A DNA stretch of 64,000 nucleotides from the NCBI RefSeq assembly GCF_000622225.1, contig NZ_JHWD01000001.1, positions 364,593 to 428,592 of the forward strand, read 5' to 3'. Shown piece by piece: positions 45,612 through 53,645 of the stretch. The stretch comes from Roseomonas mucosa ATCC BAA-692. Lineage in GTDB: Bacteria > Pseudomonadota > Alphaproteobacteria > Acetobacterales > Acetobacteraceae. The position numbers were made by a program, and so were the translations under genes. Each line of letters starts with the position of its first letter. The stretch's first letter is position 1. The notes beneath the pieces were generated by a model that worked only from the letters and a program-made list of their open reading frames with translations, did not search any database and was not told the origin of the DNA.

Positions 45612-46055
45612 TCAGCCCTTGTTGGACATGATGGACTTGACCTCGTCCATCGCTTCGGTGAAGCGGCGGTTGAGCAGGTTCAGCGCCTCGCCATTCGACT
45701 TCTGGATCAGGTCGGCCAGCTCGCGGATGTTGGAGACCGCCCGCTCATAGGTGGCCTTCAGGATCTCCGCCTGCCGCGCGGCCTTCTCCTTCGGGTCGCC
45801 CTGCTCGGTGACGGAGCGCATGGCGTCCGTCATCTCGGCCATGGACTGCTGCATGATCTCCATGTGCCGCTTGGCCACGGCCTGGGCACCCTCGAGCGCC
45901 ACGCGGTTCGCGGCGGAAAGGGCTTCCAGGTTGCGCCGCTGCGCCGCCGCCAGGCCCTCCAGGTCGGGCATGGCGCCAAAGCGCATGTCGGAGAAGATCT
46001 TCATGGATTCGCGGAACGGATCCAGATCGCCCGGCGGGGTGGGGGACTTAGCCAT
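45612..46055 (-). CDS. phasin-family protein
   Basis: 147 residues, almost all helical. Contains the phasin core NLEALSAANRVALEGAQAVA and IMQQSMAEMTDAMRSV, and a Lys-rich C-terminal helix. Phasins coat polyhydroxybutyrate granules or act as small chaperones. GAAGGAGGAAC upstream is a strong ribosome site, suggesting high expression. The polymerase genes are not in the window. Confidence 0.92.
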   Translation of the reverse strand: MAKSPTPPGDLDPFRESMKIFSDMRFGAMPDLEGLAAAQRRNLEALSAANRVALEGAQAVAKRHMEIMQQSMAEMTDAMRSVTEQGDPKEKAARQAEILKATYERAVSNIRELADLIQKSNGEALNLLNRRFTEAMDEVKSIMSNKG

Positions 46056-46112
46056 GTTGTGGTTCCTCCTTCGGAAAGGGAGCGCGACAGCCAGGTCCGC
46101 CCAGGGATCGCG

Positions 46113-46808
46113 CTAACCCAGCATAGGGTCCGTGCCGGCCGGTGGCGATGGTGCTGCATCCTGGCCCGGAACGATTCCGCCATGGCCGGCCGCGGAAAGA
46201 TCGCCGTCATCCAGGCGCAGCGTGCGTGCGATCTGCTCCGCACGGTCCAGCGCCTTGTCCAGCGCCGCCATGGTCGGCCCCAGATCCAGGCTGTTGTCGT
46301 CCGCCCAGCTGCGGGAGGCCGCGAGCCAGACGCCGGCGAGCCCCTGCACGCGCATCAGCCCGCGCACGCCGGAGGTATCGACCTCCGCCCCTTCCAGCGT
46401 CCAGGCCATGGAGGCCATCAGCAGGGGCGAGAGGGAGAGGGCGAGAAGCGGATGCCGGCGCAGGTCGGCCTGGAGTCGCAGGATGCCGGCCCGATGCGGC
46501 TGCAGCGCGTCGAAGCGGCGCATCAGCAGGTCGAAGATTCGGTCGCGGGCCGAGCCGCCCTGGCCGGGGATGGTGGTGGAGAGCACCTGCCGGTCAACGG
46601 CGCGGGCATGGGCGGCCAGCAGCGCCATCGGCGTGCCATAGCGCGACCGCAGCGAATCGAGGCCCACCCCACTCTCGGCGGCGATGCGGGCGAAGGTCAC
46701 GTCGTGCCAGCCGCGCGTGGCCACGACCTGCCAGAGCGCATCGAGGACCCGCGCCTCGTCGAAGGCGGGGCCGGCGGGCGGGAAGGGGGGGTCAGCGGGA
46801 TTCTGCAT
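46113..46808 (-). CDS. TetR-fold regulator, COQ9-like
   Basis: 231 residues from ATG 46808. Residues about 15-65 form a helix-turn-helix of TetR type (RVLDALWQVVATRGWHDVTF, RIAAESGVGLDSLRSRYG). The C-terminal helical domain (RDRIFDLLMRRFDALQPHRA) recalls both TetR ligand domains and COQ9, a TetR-fold lipid-binding protein of ubiquinone synthesis. The HTH looks intact, so a repressor is the first guess. Ligand unknown. Confidence 0.8.
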   Translation of the reverse strand: MQNPADPPFPPAGPAFDEARVLDALWQVVATRGWHDVTFARIAAESGVGLDSLRSRYGTPMALLAAHARAVDRQVLSTTIPGQGGSARDRIFDLLMRRFDALQPHRAGILRLQADLRRHPLLALSLSPLLMASMAWTLEGAEVDTSGVRGLMRVQGLAGVWLAASRSWADDNSLDLGPTMAALDKALDRAEQIARTLRLDDGDLSAAGHGGIVPGQDAAPSPPAGTDPMLG

Positions 46809-46913
46809 GGGACCACAATTTGTCCTGCGTGGCGGGCGCGCCAAGCCCGGGCCATGCCGGCCCGTGCAGTCGTGAAGGCCTCCGCGAAAGCCCCTGGGCC
46901 ATGAGGCAGCCGC

Positions 46914-47717
46914 TCACGCGGAGAGCTCGCGCGAGCGTGTCGTCGCGGCGGCGATGGCGCGGGACACCAGGGCAGGCCAGGCATCCTCGGCCATCAGCAC
47001 GGCCAGGGCCCGTTCCGTGGTGCCCTTCGGGCTGGTCACGTTGCGCCGGAGCACGGCGGCATCCTCATCGCTCCGCGCCAGCAGGGAGCCCGCACCGGAG
47101 ACGGTGGCGCGGGCCATGCGCCGCGCCAGGTCGGCGGGCAGGCCCTGCTCGACCGCCGCCTTCTCCAGGAGCTCCGCCAGCAGGAAGACATAGGCCGGCC
47201 CGCCGCCCGAGACGGCGGTGACGGCATCGAGCTGCGCTTCCTCCTCCACCCAGGCGACCTCGCCCACGGCGCGCAACAGGGCATCCGCGAGGGTCTTTTG
47301 CGCCCCCGTCACCCGCGCCCCGGCGAAACCGGCGGTGAAGCCCTGGCCGACCGCGGCCGGAGTATTGGGCATGGCGCGCACCACCGCGGCCTCGCCGCCG
47401 AGCAGGCGCTCGATCCCGGCCTCGGTCTGGCCGGCCATGATGGACACGAAGACGGCCCCCGCCTTCGCGAAGCGGGCATAGGCGGGCAGGGTCTCGGCCG
47501 CCATCTGCGGCTTCACCGCCAGCACCACTGCGGCAGGGCGGAATTCCGGCGGCAGGGCGCCGGGCTCCGGCAGCAGGCGAAGCCCGGCCGGAGCCTCGGA
47601 AGCATGGGGGTCCACGGCGATGGCCTCTTCGATGCCGCGGGCCAGCCAGCCCGTCAGCATCGCCCCCCCCATCTTGCCATAGCCAACCAGCAGGACGGGC
47701 GGCAGCGCCTCGCTCAT
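46914..47717 (-). CDS. proC: pyrroline-5-carboxylate reductase
   Basis: 267 residues. Last step of proline synthesis. Rossmann start VGYGKMGGAMLTGWLAR, the NADPH-pocket and family blocks VVLAVKPQMAAETLPAYA and VRAMPNTPAAVGQGFTAGFA, and the C-terminal signature SGGGPAYVFLLAELLEKAAV...VTSPKGTTERAL. GAGGAGGTT upstream is a strong ribosome site 19 bp after ybjN. Confidence 0.95.
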   Translation of the reverse strand: MSEALPPVLLVGYGKMGGAMLTGWLARGIEEAIAVDPHASEAPAGLRLLPEPGALPPEFRPAAVVLAVKPQMAAETLPAYARFAKAGAVFVSIMAGQTEAGIERLLGGEAAVVRAMPNTPAAVGQGFTAGFAGARVTGAQKTLADALLRAVGEVAWVEEEAQLDAVTAVSGGGPAYVFLLAELLEKAAVEQGLPADLARRMARATVSGAGSLLARSDEDAAVLRRNVTSPKGTTERALAVLMAEDAWPALVSRAIAAATTRSRELSA

Positions 47718-47736
47718 GGAACCTCCTCACATCGCG

Positions 47737-48243
47737 TCAGGCCTCCCCGAGGCAGTCGAGCATGGCGGCCTGCAGCGCATCCTCGGCGCCACGGCCGCCC
47801 CACAGCACGAGCTGGAAGGCCGGAAAGAAACGCTCGCACTCCGTCAGGGCGATGTCCACCATGTCCTCCAGGCTTTCCGCCGAGGCACCGGGGGCGCCGC
47901 GCAGCAGCACCGAGTGCCGGAAGACCGGGGTGCCGTCGTCGCCCTCGATCCCGAAATGACCGATCCAGAGCTTCTCGTTGGCCAGGGCCAGCAGCTCGAA
48001 GAGCTTGCCGCGGGCCTCCGGCGGCACCTTCATGTCGAAGGCGCAGGTGAAGTGCATGGCGCTGATTTCGGAAGACCACGCGAAATGCAACCCGTAGTCG
48101 CACCACTTCCCCGGGGCCTCGGCGGCCATTTCGCCGGAGGAGCGACGGTCGAACGCCCAGTCGTTGGCGACGACGATCTGCTCCATCACGTCGAGGGGAT
48201 TGGACGCCTTCTCCCGGCGTCCGAGGGCGAGCGGAGCGGTCAT
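47737..48243 (-). CDS. YbjN-domain protein
   Basis: 168 residues. YbjN-type sensory fold with WCDYGLHFAWSSEISAMHF, CAFDMKVPPEARGKLFELL and ALTECERFFPAFQLVLWGG at the end. In enterobacteria YbjN influences motility and stress tolerance; the alphaproteobacterial proteins are undefined. Same strand as proC, 19 bp upstream of it, so probably co-transcribed. Confidence 0.9.
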   Translation of the reverse strand: MTAPLALGRREKASNPLDVMEQIVVANDWAFDRRSSGEMAAEAPGKWCDYGLHFAWSSEISAMHFTCAFDMKVPPEARGKLFELLALANEKLWIGHFGIEGDDGTPVFRHSVLLRGAPGASAESLEDMVDIALTECERFFPAFQLVLWGGRGAEDALQAAMLDCLGEA

Positions 48244-48282
48244 GTGGCACCTCCTTCCCGTCCTGGCTGGGCCCTGACCACT

Positions 48283-48299
48283 GAGTCTAGTCCAGACTC
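48283..48299. promoter_or_regulatory. inverted repeat upstream of ybjN
   Basis: GAGTCT and AGACTC arms around AGTCC, 40 bp upstream of the ybjN start on the minus strand. The position fits an operator near the promoter, but no regulator is known. Confidence 0.35.
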
Positions 48300-48431
48300 G
48301 CGGACCCAGCCCCTAGAGCTTGATATTGCGTTGCCATAACCCCGGCACGGCAAGGGATTTCTTCGGCGCCACCATCCGCTACCGGGGATGTGTGGCGCCG
48401 CCGCCATTCCGCGTGCCGCCGGGGAAAGGCC

Positions 48432-48959
48432 TCAGTCGAGCGAGCCGGGCTCGCCGGGCCGGACCTTCGGCGCGTCGGGCTTCGGCTGGGCCTCCGCCTC
48501 GCTGGCGCCGGCCGTGCCGCCCTGTCCCGGCCAGGCGGGGCCGGTGCCCGCGCCGCCGCTGCCCTTCAGCGTGTCGGCGTCGGCCACCGAAGCGCCCGCT
48601 TTCTCCTGCGGTGCGGAGGCGGCCGGGGCGCCCGGGGCCATGCCGGCCACCAGCCGCTCCAGCAGGGTCACCCGCGCGGCCAGGCCCTCGGCCTCCTCGC
48701 GGGCCCGGCGCGCCAGTTCCATGGCGGCGTCCAGGTCCTCCCGCCGCACCAGGTCCAGGCGCTGCAACATGCTTTCGGCCTGGGCGCGGAACACCGCTTC
48801 GGCCTCGTTCCGCAGACCGGTCAGGGCGGAGAAGGCTCCGCCCGCCACGCCCGCGAGGTCGTCGAAGATCTTGCCGCCGCGCCCGAAACCGGCGCCGCCG
48901 CCACCGGGCCCACCTTTGGGGCCATTGGCCCCGCCGAAGCCGCCGTCCTGATCCATCAT
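48432..48959 (-). CDS. ubiK: UbiK-family ubiquinone biosynthesis accessory protein
   Basis: 175 residues. The BMFP/YqiC core at about residues 30-100 is KIFDDLAGVAGGAFSALTG, RLDLVRREDLDAAMELARR and a coiled-coil end LAARVTLLERLV. UbiK helps assemble the soluble ubiquinone biosynthesis complex and trimerises through its C-terminal coil. Here a Gly-rich N-terminus and a long Ala/Gly/Pro tail extend the usual roughly 90 residues. Divergent from hldD across a tandem palindrome. Confidence 0.88.
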   Translation of the reverse strand: MMDQDGGFGGANGPKGGPGGGGAGFGRGGKIFDDLAGVAGGAFSALTGLRNEAEAVFRAQAESMLQRLDLVRREDLDAAMELARRAREEAEGLAARVTLLERLVAGMAPGAPAASAPQEKAGASVADADTLKGSGGAGTGPAWPGQGGTAGASEAEAQPKPDAPKVRPGEPGSLD

Positions 48960-49000
48960 CTGTCTCCCTTGCCGGGCCTGGTCCGCGCTGCCATCACGCA

Positions 49001-49023
49001 GCCCATATGGGCCCCATATGGGG
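49001..49023. promoter_or_regulatory. tandem palindrome GCCCATATGGGC / CCCCATATGGGG
   Basis: Two 12-bp perfect palindromes, 49001-49012 and 49012-49023, sharing one C. Their centres are 11 bp apart, about one helical turn, so dimers bound to both would lie on the same DNA face. Position is between the ubiK start (48959, left) and the hldD start (49119, right). Regulator unknown. Confidence 0.55.
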
Positions 49024-49118
49024 AAGGACGCCCCCTTCGTCCAATTTCCTTCAACGGGCCACCCGATGGGCTCCCCAAGGGAGCTTCCCCGGGACGGCCA
49101 GAGCGGAAAGGCAGCGCC

Positions 49119-50111
49119 ATGTTCCTTGTCACCGGCGGCGCCGGCTTCATCGGCTCCAACCTCCTGGCCGCGCTCTGCGCCCGGGGGGAGGAGGTCATGG
49201 TCTGCGACCGGCTGCGCGATGGCGGGAAGTGGCACAACATCGCTCCTTACCCCATCGCCGGGATCGTGCCGCCGGAGGATCTGGACCGCTGGCTGGACGG
49301 CGCCTCCGGGCTGGAGGGCATCTTCCACCTGGGCGCCATCAGCGCGACCACGGTGCGGGACGGCGACCTGGTGGCCGCCAACAACCTGTCGCTGACCCTG
49401 CGCCTCTGGGACTGGTGCGCCGAATACCGGGTGCCGCTGGTCTATGCCTCCTCCGCCGCCACCTATGGCGATGGGTCCGCCGGCTTCGACGACGACATGG
49501 CGCCGGAGGCCCTGGCGAAGCTGCGGCCGCTCAACCTCTATGGCTGGTCCAAGCACGCCACCGACCGGCGGGTGGTGGACCTGCTGGCGCGCCATCGCCT
49601 CGCCCCGCCGCACTGGGCCGGGCTGAAGTTCTTCAACGTCTATGGCCCCCACGAGGCGCACAAGGGCCGCATGGCTTCGGTGGTGTTGCACAAGTTCCGC
49701 CAGATCGCCGGGGGTGAGGCCGCGACCCTTTTCGCCTCGGATCGGGAGGGCATCGCCGATGGTGGGCAGATGCGCGACTTCGTGCATGTGGACGATTGCG
49801 TGGCGGCGATGCTCTGGCTGATGGACCACCCGCATGTCTCCGGCCTGTTCAACTGCGGCTCCGGAAAGGCGCGCAGCTTCCGGGACCTGGTCCTGGCCGT
49901 CTATGCCGCGATGGGGCGGGAGCCCGACATCCGCTACGTGCCGATGCCCGAGGACCTGAAGGGAAAATACCAGTATTTCACCGAGGCGCGCATGGACCGG
50001 CTGCGGCAACTCGGCTTCAACCACCTGGCCACGGAGCTGGAGGACGGCGTGGGCCGCTACGTCCGCCAGCTCATGGCCGAGTCCCCGCTGGAGCCACAGA
50101 ACCGGGCATGA
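49119..50111 (+). CDS. hldD: ADP-L-glycero-D-manno-heptose 6-epimerase
   Basis: 330 residues, extended short-chain dehydrogenase making the LPS core heptose donor. NADP Rossmann motif FLVTGGAGFIGSNLLAAL, catalytic YGWSKHATD (YxxxK) and ASSAATYGDG, and the HldD-type C-terminal region SGLFNCGSGKARSFRDLV. ATG 49119 with GGAAAGG upstream. Its stop overlaps the lgt ATG (ATGA), placing LPS core and lipoprotein modification genes in one unit. Confidence 0.93.
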   Translation: MFLVTGGAGFIGSNLLAALCARGEEVMVCDRLRDGGKWHNIAPYPIAGIVPPEDLDRWLDGASGLEGIFHLGAISATTVRDGDLVAANNLSLTLRLWDWCAEYRVPLVYASSAATYGDGSAGFDDDMAPEALAKLRPLNLYGWSKHATDRRVVDLLARHRLAPPHWAGLKFFNVYGPHEAHKGRMASVVLHKFRQIAGGEAATLFASDREGIADGGQMRDFVHVDDCVAAMLWLMDHPHVSGLFNCGSGKARSFRDLVLAVYAAMGREPDIRYVPMPEDLKGKYQYFTEARMDRLRQLGFNHLATELEDGVGRYVRQLMAESPLEPQNRA

Positions 50112-50938
50112 TCCCCGCCATCCTCTTTCCCGCCTTCGACCCGGTCGCCATACAGCTCGGCCCCTTTGCGATCCGCTGGTACGCCCTGGCCTATATCACC
50201 GGCATCCTGATCGGCTGGGGGCTGGTGCGCCGGCTGGTGCAACTGGCGCCGCAGGTCGCGACGCGGGAACAGGTGGACGATTTCGTGACCTGGGCCACGC
50301 TGGGCATCGTGCTCGGCGGCCGCATCGGCTACGTCCTGTTCTATCGCCCCGGCCACTACATCGACCATCCGCTGGAGGCGCTCTACCTCTGGCAGGGCGG
50401 CATGTCCTTCCATGGCGGCGCGGCGGGCGTGATCCTGGCGCTGTACCTCTTCACCCGCTCGCAGGGGCTGAGCTTCCTCGGCTTCTCCGACCGCGTGACC
50501 TCGGTGGTGCCGGTCGGCCTGTTTTTCGGGCGCATCGCCAACTTCATCAACGGAGAGCTCTGGGGCCGCGTCACCGACGTTCCCTGGGGCATGATCTTTC
50601 CCACCGGCGGGCCGGAGCCCCGCCACCCCTCGCAGCTCTATCAGGCGGGCATGGAGGGGGTGATTCTCTTCGTCCTGCTACAGGTCCTGATCCACCGCCC
50701 GGCGCTGCGGGCCCGGTACGGCTTCGTGTCCGGCGCCTTCCTGGCCGGCTACGGCGTCGCCCGCATCGTCGGTGAGCTGTTCCGCCAGCCGGACGCGCAG
50801 CTCGGCTTCCTTTTCGCCGGGATCACCATGGGGCAGCTCCTGTCCCTGCCGATGGTGCTCTGCGGCGCCTGGCTGATGTGGAGGGCCCGGCCCGCGACCG
50901 CCCCCGCCCAGGGCGCCATGCGGCACGAGGGCGCCTGA
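50108..50938 (+). CDS. lgt: prolipoprotein diacylglyceryl transferase
   Basis: 276 residues, inner-membrane enzyme that adds diacylglycerol to the lipobox cysteine of preprolipoproteins. Seven TM-like helices. Key motifs are MSFHGGAAGVI, FGRIANFINGELWGR (the Lgt signature with its essential Arg/Asn) and RHPSQLYQ. Needed for the several lipoproteins in this window (3.6, 9.6, 54.4 and 55.6 kb). Confidence 0.97.
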   Translation: MIPAILFPAFDPVAIQLGPFAIRWYALAYITGILIGWGLVRRLVQLAPQVATREQVDDFVTWATLGIVLGGRIGYVLFYRPGHYIDHPLEALYLWQGGMSFHGGAAGVILALYLFTRSQGLSFLGFSDRVTSVVPVGLFFGRIANFINGELWGRVTDVPWGMIFPTGGPEPRHPSQLYQAGMEGVILFVLLQVLIHRPALRARYGFVSGAFLAGYGVARIVGELFRQPDAQLGFLFAGITMGQLLSLPMVLCGAWLMWRARPATAPAQGAMRHEGA

Positions 50939-50939
50939 C

Positions 50940-51944
50940 ATGGCGGGGGCCGAACGGCTCGACCGCTTCATGGCCCGGGCCGTGGCCGCCTACTACGCCG
51001 GCCGCGACCCCTTGGGCCGCGACGGCGATTTCATCACCGCGCCGGAGATCAGCCAGGCCTTCGGCGAGTGCCTGGGCCTCTGGGCGGCGGTCTGCTGGCA
51101 GATGATGGGGGCGCCGCCGCGCATCCTCCTGGCGGAGCTCGGCCCCGGGCGCGGCACTCTGATGGCCGATGCCCTGCGCGCGGTGCGGGAGGTGCTGCCC
51201 GCTTTCGCCCAGGCGGCCGAGCCGCATCTGGTGGAAGCCTCGCCCGTGCTCCGGGCGGCGCAGCGGGCGAAGCTGCCGGACGCGCAATGGCACGACCGGG
51301 CAGAGGACCTGCCGGAAGGGCCGCTCCTGCTTCTGGCGAACGAGTTCCTCGATGCGCTGCCGATCCGGCAGTTCGTGCGGCAGGACGGCACCTGGCGGGA
51401 GCGCTGGGTGCAGGACGGCGCATTCCTTCTCCGCGAGATCGTGGAGCCCCCCGTAACGGACCTTCCCGAAGGCATGCCGGACGGTACGGTCCGGGAGGTC
51501 TGCGCTCCCGCCCTTTCCCTCGCCGGATGGCTCGCGGGGCGTCTGGCCCGGCAGGGCGGCGCCGCGCTCTTCATCGACTATGGCCACACCGCGGGTGGCA
51601 GTGGCGACAGCCTCCAGGCCGTTCGCCGGCATGAGCCGGTCGCTCCCCTGGCCGGCCCCGGCACTGCCGACCTGACCGCGCATGTGGATTTCCAGGCCCT
51701 GGCCGGCGCGGCCCGGGCTGGTGGTGCCGCCGCGCATGGACCGGTGCCGCAGGGCATGTTCCTGCGCCGCCTGGGCCTGGGGCAGCGCGCCGCCATGCTG
51801 GCCGCCGCCAATCCCCGGCAGGCCCAGGCGCACTTGGCCGCGGCGAACCGCCTGACGGCGCAGGAGGCGATGGGCCTGCTCTTCCAGGCCCTGGCCATCA
51901 CGCCGCCCGGCTTTCCCATTCCACCCGGATTCGAGAACGCATGA
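50940..51944 (+). CDS. SAM-dependent methyltransferase, MidA/NDUFAF7 family
   Basis: 334 residues. Starts one base after the lgt stop. Motif I is ILLAELGPGRGTLMADAL; LLLANEFLDALPIRQFVR and the later ALFIDYGHTAGGSGDS fit the family (COG1565). In mitochondria NDUFAF7 methylates an arginine of complex I and is needed for its assembly; bacterial targets are less defined. Coupled at its end to pgeF (ATGA). Confidence 0.9.
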   Translation: MAGAERLDRFMARAVAAYYAGRDPLGRDGDFITAPEISQAFGECLGLWAAVCWQMMGAPPRILLAELGPGRGTLMADALRAVREVLPAFAQAAEPHLVEASPVLRAAQRAKLPDAQWHDRAEDLPEGPLLLLANEFLDALPIRQFVRQDGTWRERWVQDGAFLLREIVEPPVTDLPEGMPDGTVREVCAPALSLAGWLAGRLARQGGAALFIDYGHTAGGSGDSLQAVRRHEPVAPLAGPGTADLTAHVDFQALAGAARAGGAAAHGPVPQGMFLRRLGLGQRAAMLAAANPRQAQAHLAAANRLTAQEAMGLLFQALAITPPGFPIPPGFENA

Positions 51945-52699
51945 GCACCGCCGAGTTCCTCGTTGCCGCCGGTCTGGCGGGCCTGCCGCATGGCTTCTTC
52001 ACCCGGCGGGGCGGTGTCTCCGAGGGCACCTTCGCCTCGCTCAACTGCTCGCTCTCCGGCGCCGACGACCCGACCCGGGTGGCGGAGAACCGCGCCCTGG
52101 CCATGGAGGCGCTGGGCCTGCCGCCCGCCGCGCTGGTGGGGCTGCACCAGGTCCATGGCCCCGATGTGGTGGTGGCGCGCGAGCCCTGGCCCGACACGGC
52201 GCGGCCGCGCGCGGATGGGATCGTCACCGACCGGCCCGGCCTGGCCCTGGGGATCGTCACGGCGGATTGCGGCCCGGTGCTCTTCGCCGATGCCGAGGCC
52301 GGGGTGATCGGTGCCTGCCACGCGGGCTGGCGCGGGGCCGTGGCCGGGATCTGCGAGGCGGTGCTGGAGGCCATGGAGGGAATCGGGGCCCAGCGCGGGC
52401 GTGTCGTGGCCGCGCTGGGCCCCTGCATCCGCCAGGCCTCCTACGAGGTCGGGCGCGATCTCTTCGAGGCGGTGGGCCAGCCGGAATTCTTCCAGCCGGG
52501 CGCGCGGGACGGCCACTGGCAGTTCGACATGGCGGGCTACATCGCGGCCCGGCTGCAAAGGGCCGGCACCGGGCTGGTGCAGGTGATCGACGCCGACACC
52601 CAGGCCGATGCCGGCCGCTTCTTCTCCCATCGCCGCCGCACCCTGGCCGGCGGTGGCCCAATAGGGCACCAGCTCTCGACCATCGCCCTTCGGGGTTGA
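51941..52699 (+). CDS. pgeF: PgeF/YfiH-family purine nucleoside phosphorylase (laccase domain)
   Basis: 252 residues. Zn-binding and catalytic positions are visible in GLHQVHGPDVVVA, GIVTADCGPVLFADAEAG and IGACHAGWRGAVAGI. YfiH-type enzymes act as purine nucleoside phosphorylases/adenosine deaminases or remove a mis-incorporated L-Ser from peptidoglycan precursors (PgeF). The neighbourhood of envelope genes (hldD, lgt) fits the latter. Last gene of the overlapping operon. Confidence 0.92.
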   Translation: MSTAEFLVAAGLAGLPHGFFTRRGGVSEGTFASLNCSLSGADDPTRVAENRALAMEALGLPPAALVGLHQVHGPDVVVAREPWPDTARPRADGIVTDRPGLALGIVTADCGPVLFADAEAGVIGACHAGWRGAVAGICEAVLEAMEGIGAQRGRVVAALGPCIRQASYEVGRDLFEAVGQPEFFQPGARDGHWQFDMAGYIAARLQRAGTGLVQVIDADTQADAGRFFSHRRRTLAGGGPIGHQLSTIALRG

Positions 52700-52740
52700 A
52701 GATCGCGCGACCTCCTCGCGAGATCGGGCAAATGTGAGGA

Positions 52741-52765
52741 CTGAAATCCTCTTAGGAGGATTCAG
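52741..52765 (+). terminator. intrinsic terminator of the hldD-lgt-midA-pgeF operon
   Basis: Arms CTGAAATCCTC and GAGGATTCAG (one bulged A) around TTAG, followed by T-rich TTCTCCTTTTGTT. Forty-two bases after the pgeF stop. One of few T-tailed hairpins in this GC-rich window. Confidence 0.7.
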
Positions 52766-52778
52766 TTCTCCTTTTGTT

Positions 52779-52795
52779 CCTAGAATCGGTCTAGG
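52779..52795. promoter_or_regulatory. inverted repeat just upstream of the 52.8-kb gene
   Basis: CCTAGA-ATCGG-TCTAGG, perfect 6-bp arms, eight bases before the ATG at 52804. It also contains TAGAAT, which could serve as a -10 box. Candidate operator or 5'-UTR hairpin. Confidence 0.4.
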
Positions 52796-52803
52796 ATCGG
52801 GGG

Positions 52804-53571
52804 ATGCCCCCCGATCCTTTGCTCGAACAGCTCGAAAGGACCCTGGCCGACTCCTACAAGCGGGAGATCGAGGCGGAGGAGAATGTCTGGCGCAGCCTGC
52901 CCTTCTTCGCCGCGACCTTCGCCCTGCAATTCGCCGGGCTGGCCCAGGCGCGCGACTGGCTGCTGGCGATGCAGGGAACCACCGCCCTCGTGGCCATCGG
53001 GCTGCTGGTCCTGGCCGGCGGCTCGACGGCGCTGGGCCTGCTTTTCCTGGCCCAGTCCATCGCCCCCGCCGAGTTCCGCTACCTGTCCCGGGAGACCGAG
53101 CTGCTGCGCTATGCCGGCGCGCTGCGCGAGCAGGAGCGGGCAGCCGGCCGCGAGGCCACCGAGGCTTCCGCCGCTGCCCTCGCCAGCTTCCGTGCGACGC
53201 TGGTGGCGCAATACGCCATGGCGGTGGACAATAACCGGGCCATCAACCGGCGCCGGGCGACGCGGCGAACCAGGGCGGCCCTGGCGATCCTCTGCTCCGT
53301 CCTGCTGGTCACGGCCCTGGTGGCACTGACACTGGGCACCAACATGTCCCATGCCACCGGAGCCGGACCGATCCATGACAGCCAGAAGCCCGCCGAAAGC
53401 ACCCTCGCCATTGGAAGCGGAGCCACCCGGCCAGGACCAACCGGCGGAGACTCCGCGACAACCCGCCCCGGAGGAAACGCCGGCCGAGCCGCCGATGGTG
53501 GTGGTGCGCGAGGGATGGTGGAGCCGCGGAGTGGCGGAACGGCCGCGCGAGGCGCTGCGGCGGGAGGATGA
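52804..53571 (+). CDS. three-TM membrane protein, SLATT-like topology
   Basis: 255 residues. An N-terminal helix (LLEQLERTLADSYKREIEAE) is followed by two close TM helices at about residues 30-50 (SLPFFAATFALQFAG) and 60-85 (LVAIGLLVLAGGSTALGLLF). A charged helix with LLRYAGALREQERAAGREAT follows, then a third TM at about 160-180 (LAILCSVLLVTALVALTLG). The TM arrangement recalls SLATT-type pore or sensor proteins, but no family is assigned. The last 75 residues are low-complexity and may not be the true C-terminus, because an overlapping frame looks better coding. Confidence 0.65.
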   Translation: MPPDPLLEQLERTLADSYKREIEAEENVWRSLPFFAATFALQFAGLAQARDWLLAMQGTTALVAIGLLVLAGGSTALGLLFLAQSIAPAEFRYLSRETELLRYAGALREQERAAGREATEASAAALASFRATLVAQYAMAVDNNRAINRRRATRRTRAALAILCSVLLVTALVALTLGTNMSHATGAGPIHDSQKPAESTLAIGSGATRPGPTGGDSATTRPGGNAGRAADGGGARGMVEPRSGGTAARGAAAGG

Positions 53572-53587
53572 GGCGAAGAAGCGATAA
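53351..53587 (+). CDS. overlapping ORF, 78 aa, +1 frame to the TM protein
   Basis: 78 residues in the +1 frame from ATG 53351, ending at TAA. Pro/Glu-rich (PAETPRQPAPEETPAEPP), then a basic-aromatic end MVVVREGWWSRGVAERPREA. GC-rich third positions in its second half favour real coding more than the first frame does there. Either a separate small gene coupled to the TM protein or the true C-terminus of that protein after a frameshift. Both readings are kept open. Confidence 0.45.
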   Translation: MPPEPDRSMTARSPPKAPSPLEAEPPGQDQPAETPRQPAPEETPAEPPMVVVREGWWSRGVAERPREALRREDEAKKR

Positions 53588-53645
53588 GCGGCGGGAAGGC
53601 TCCGGAGGTCCAGCCCGCCGCCTGGGATTGCGCCGTGGCCGGTGC

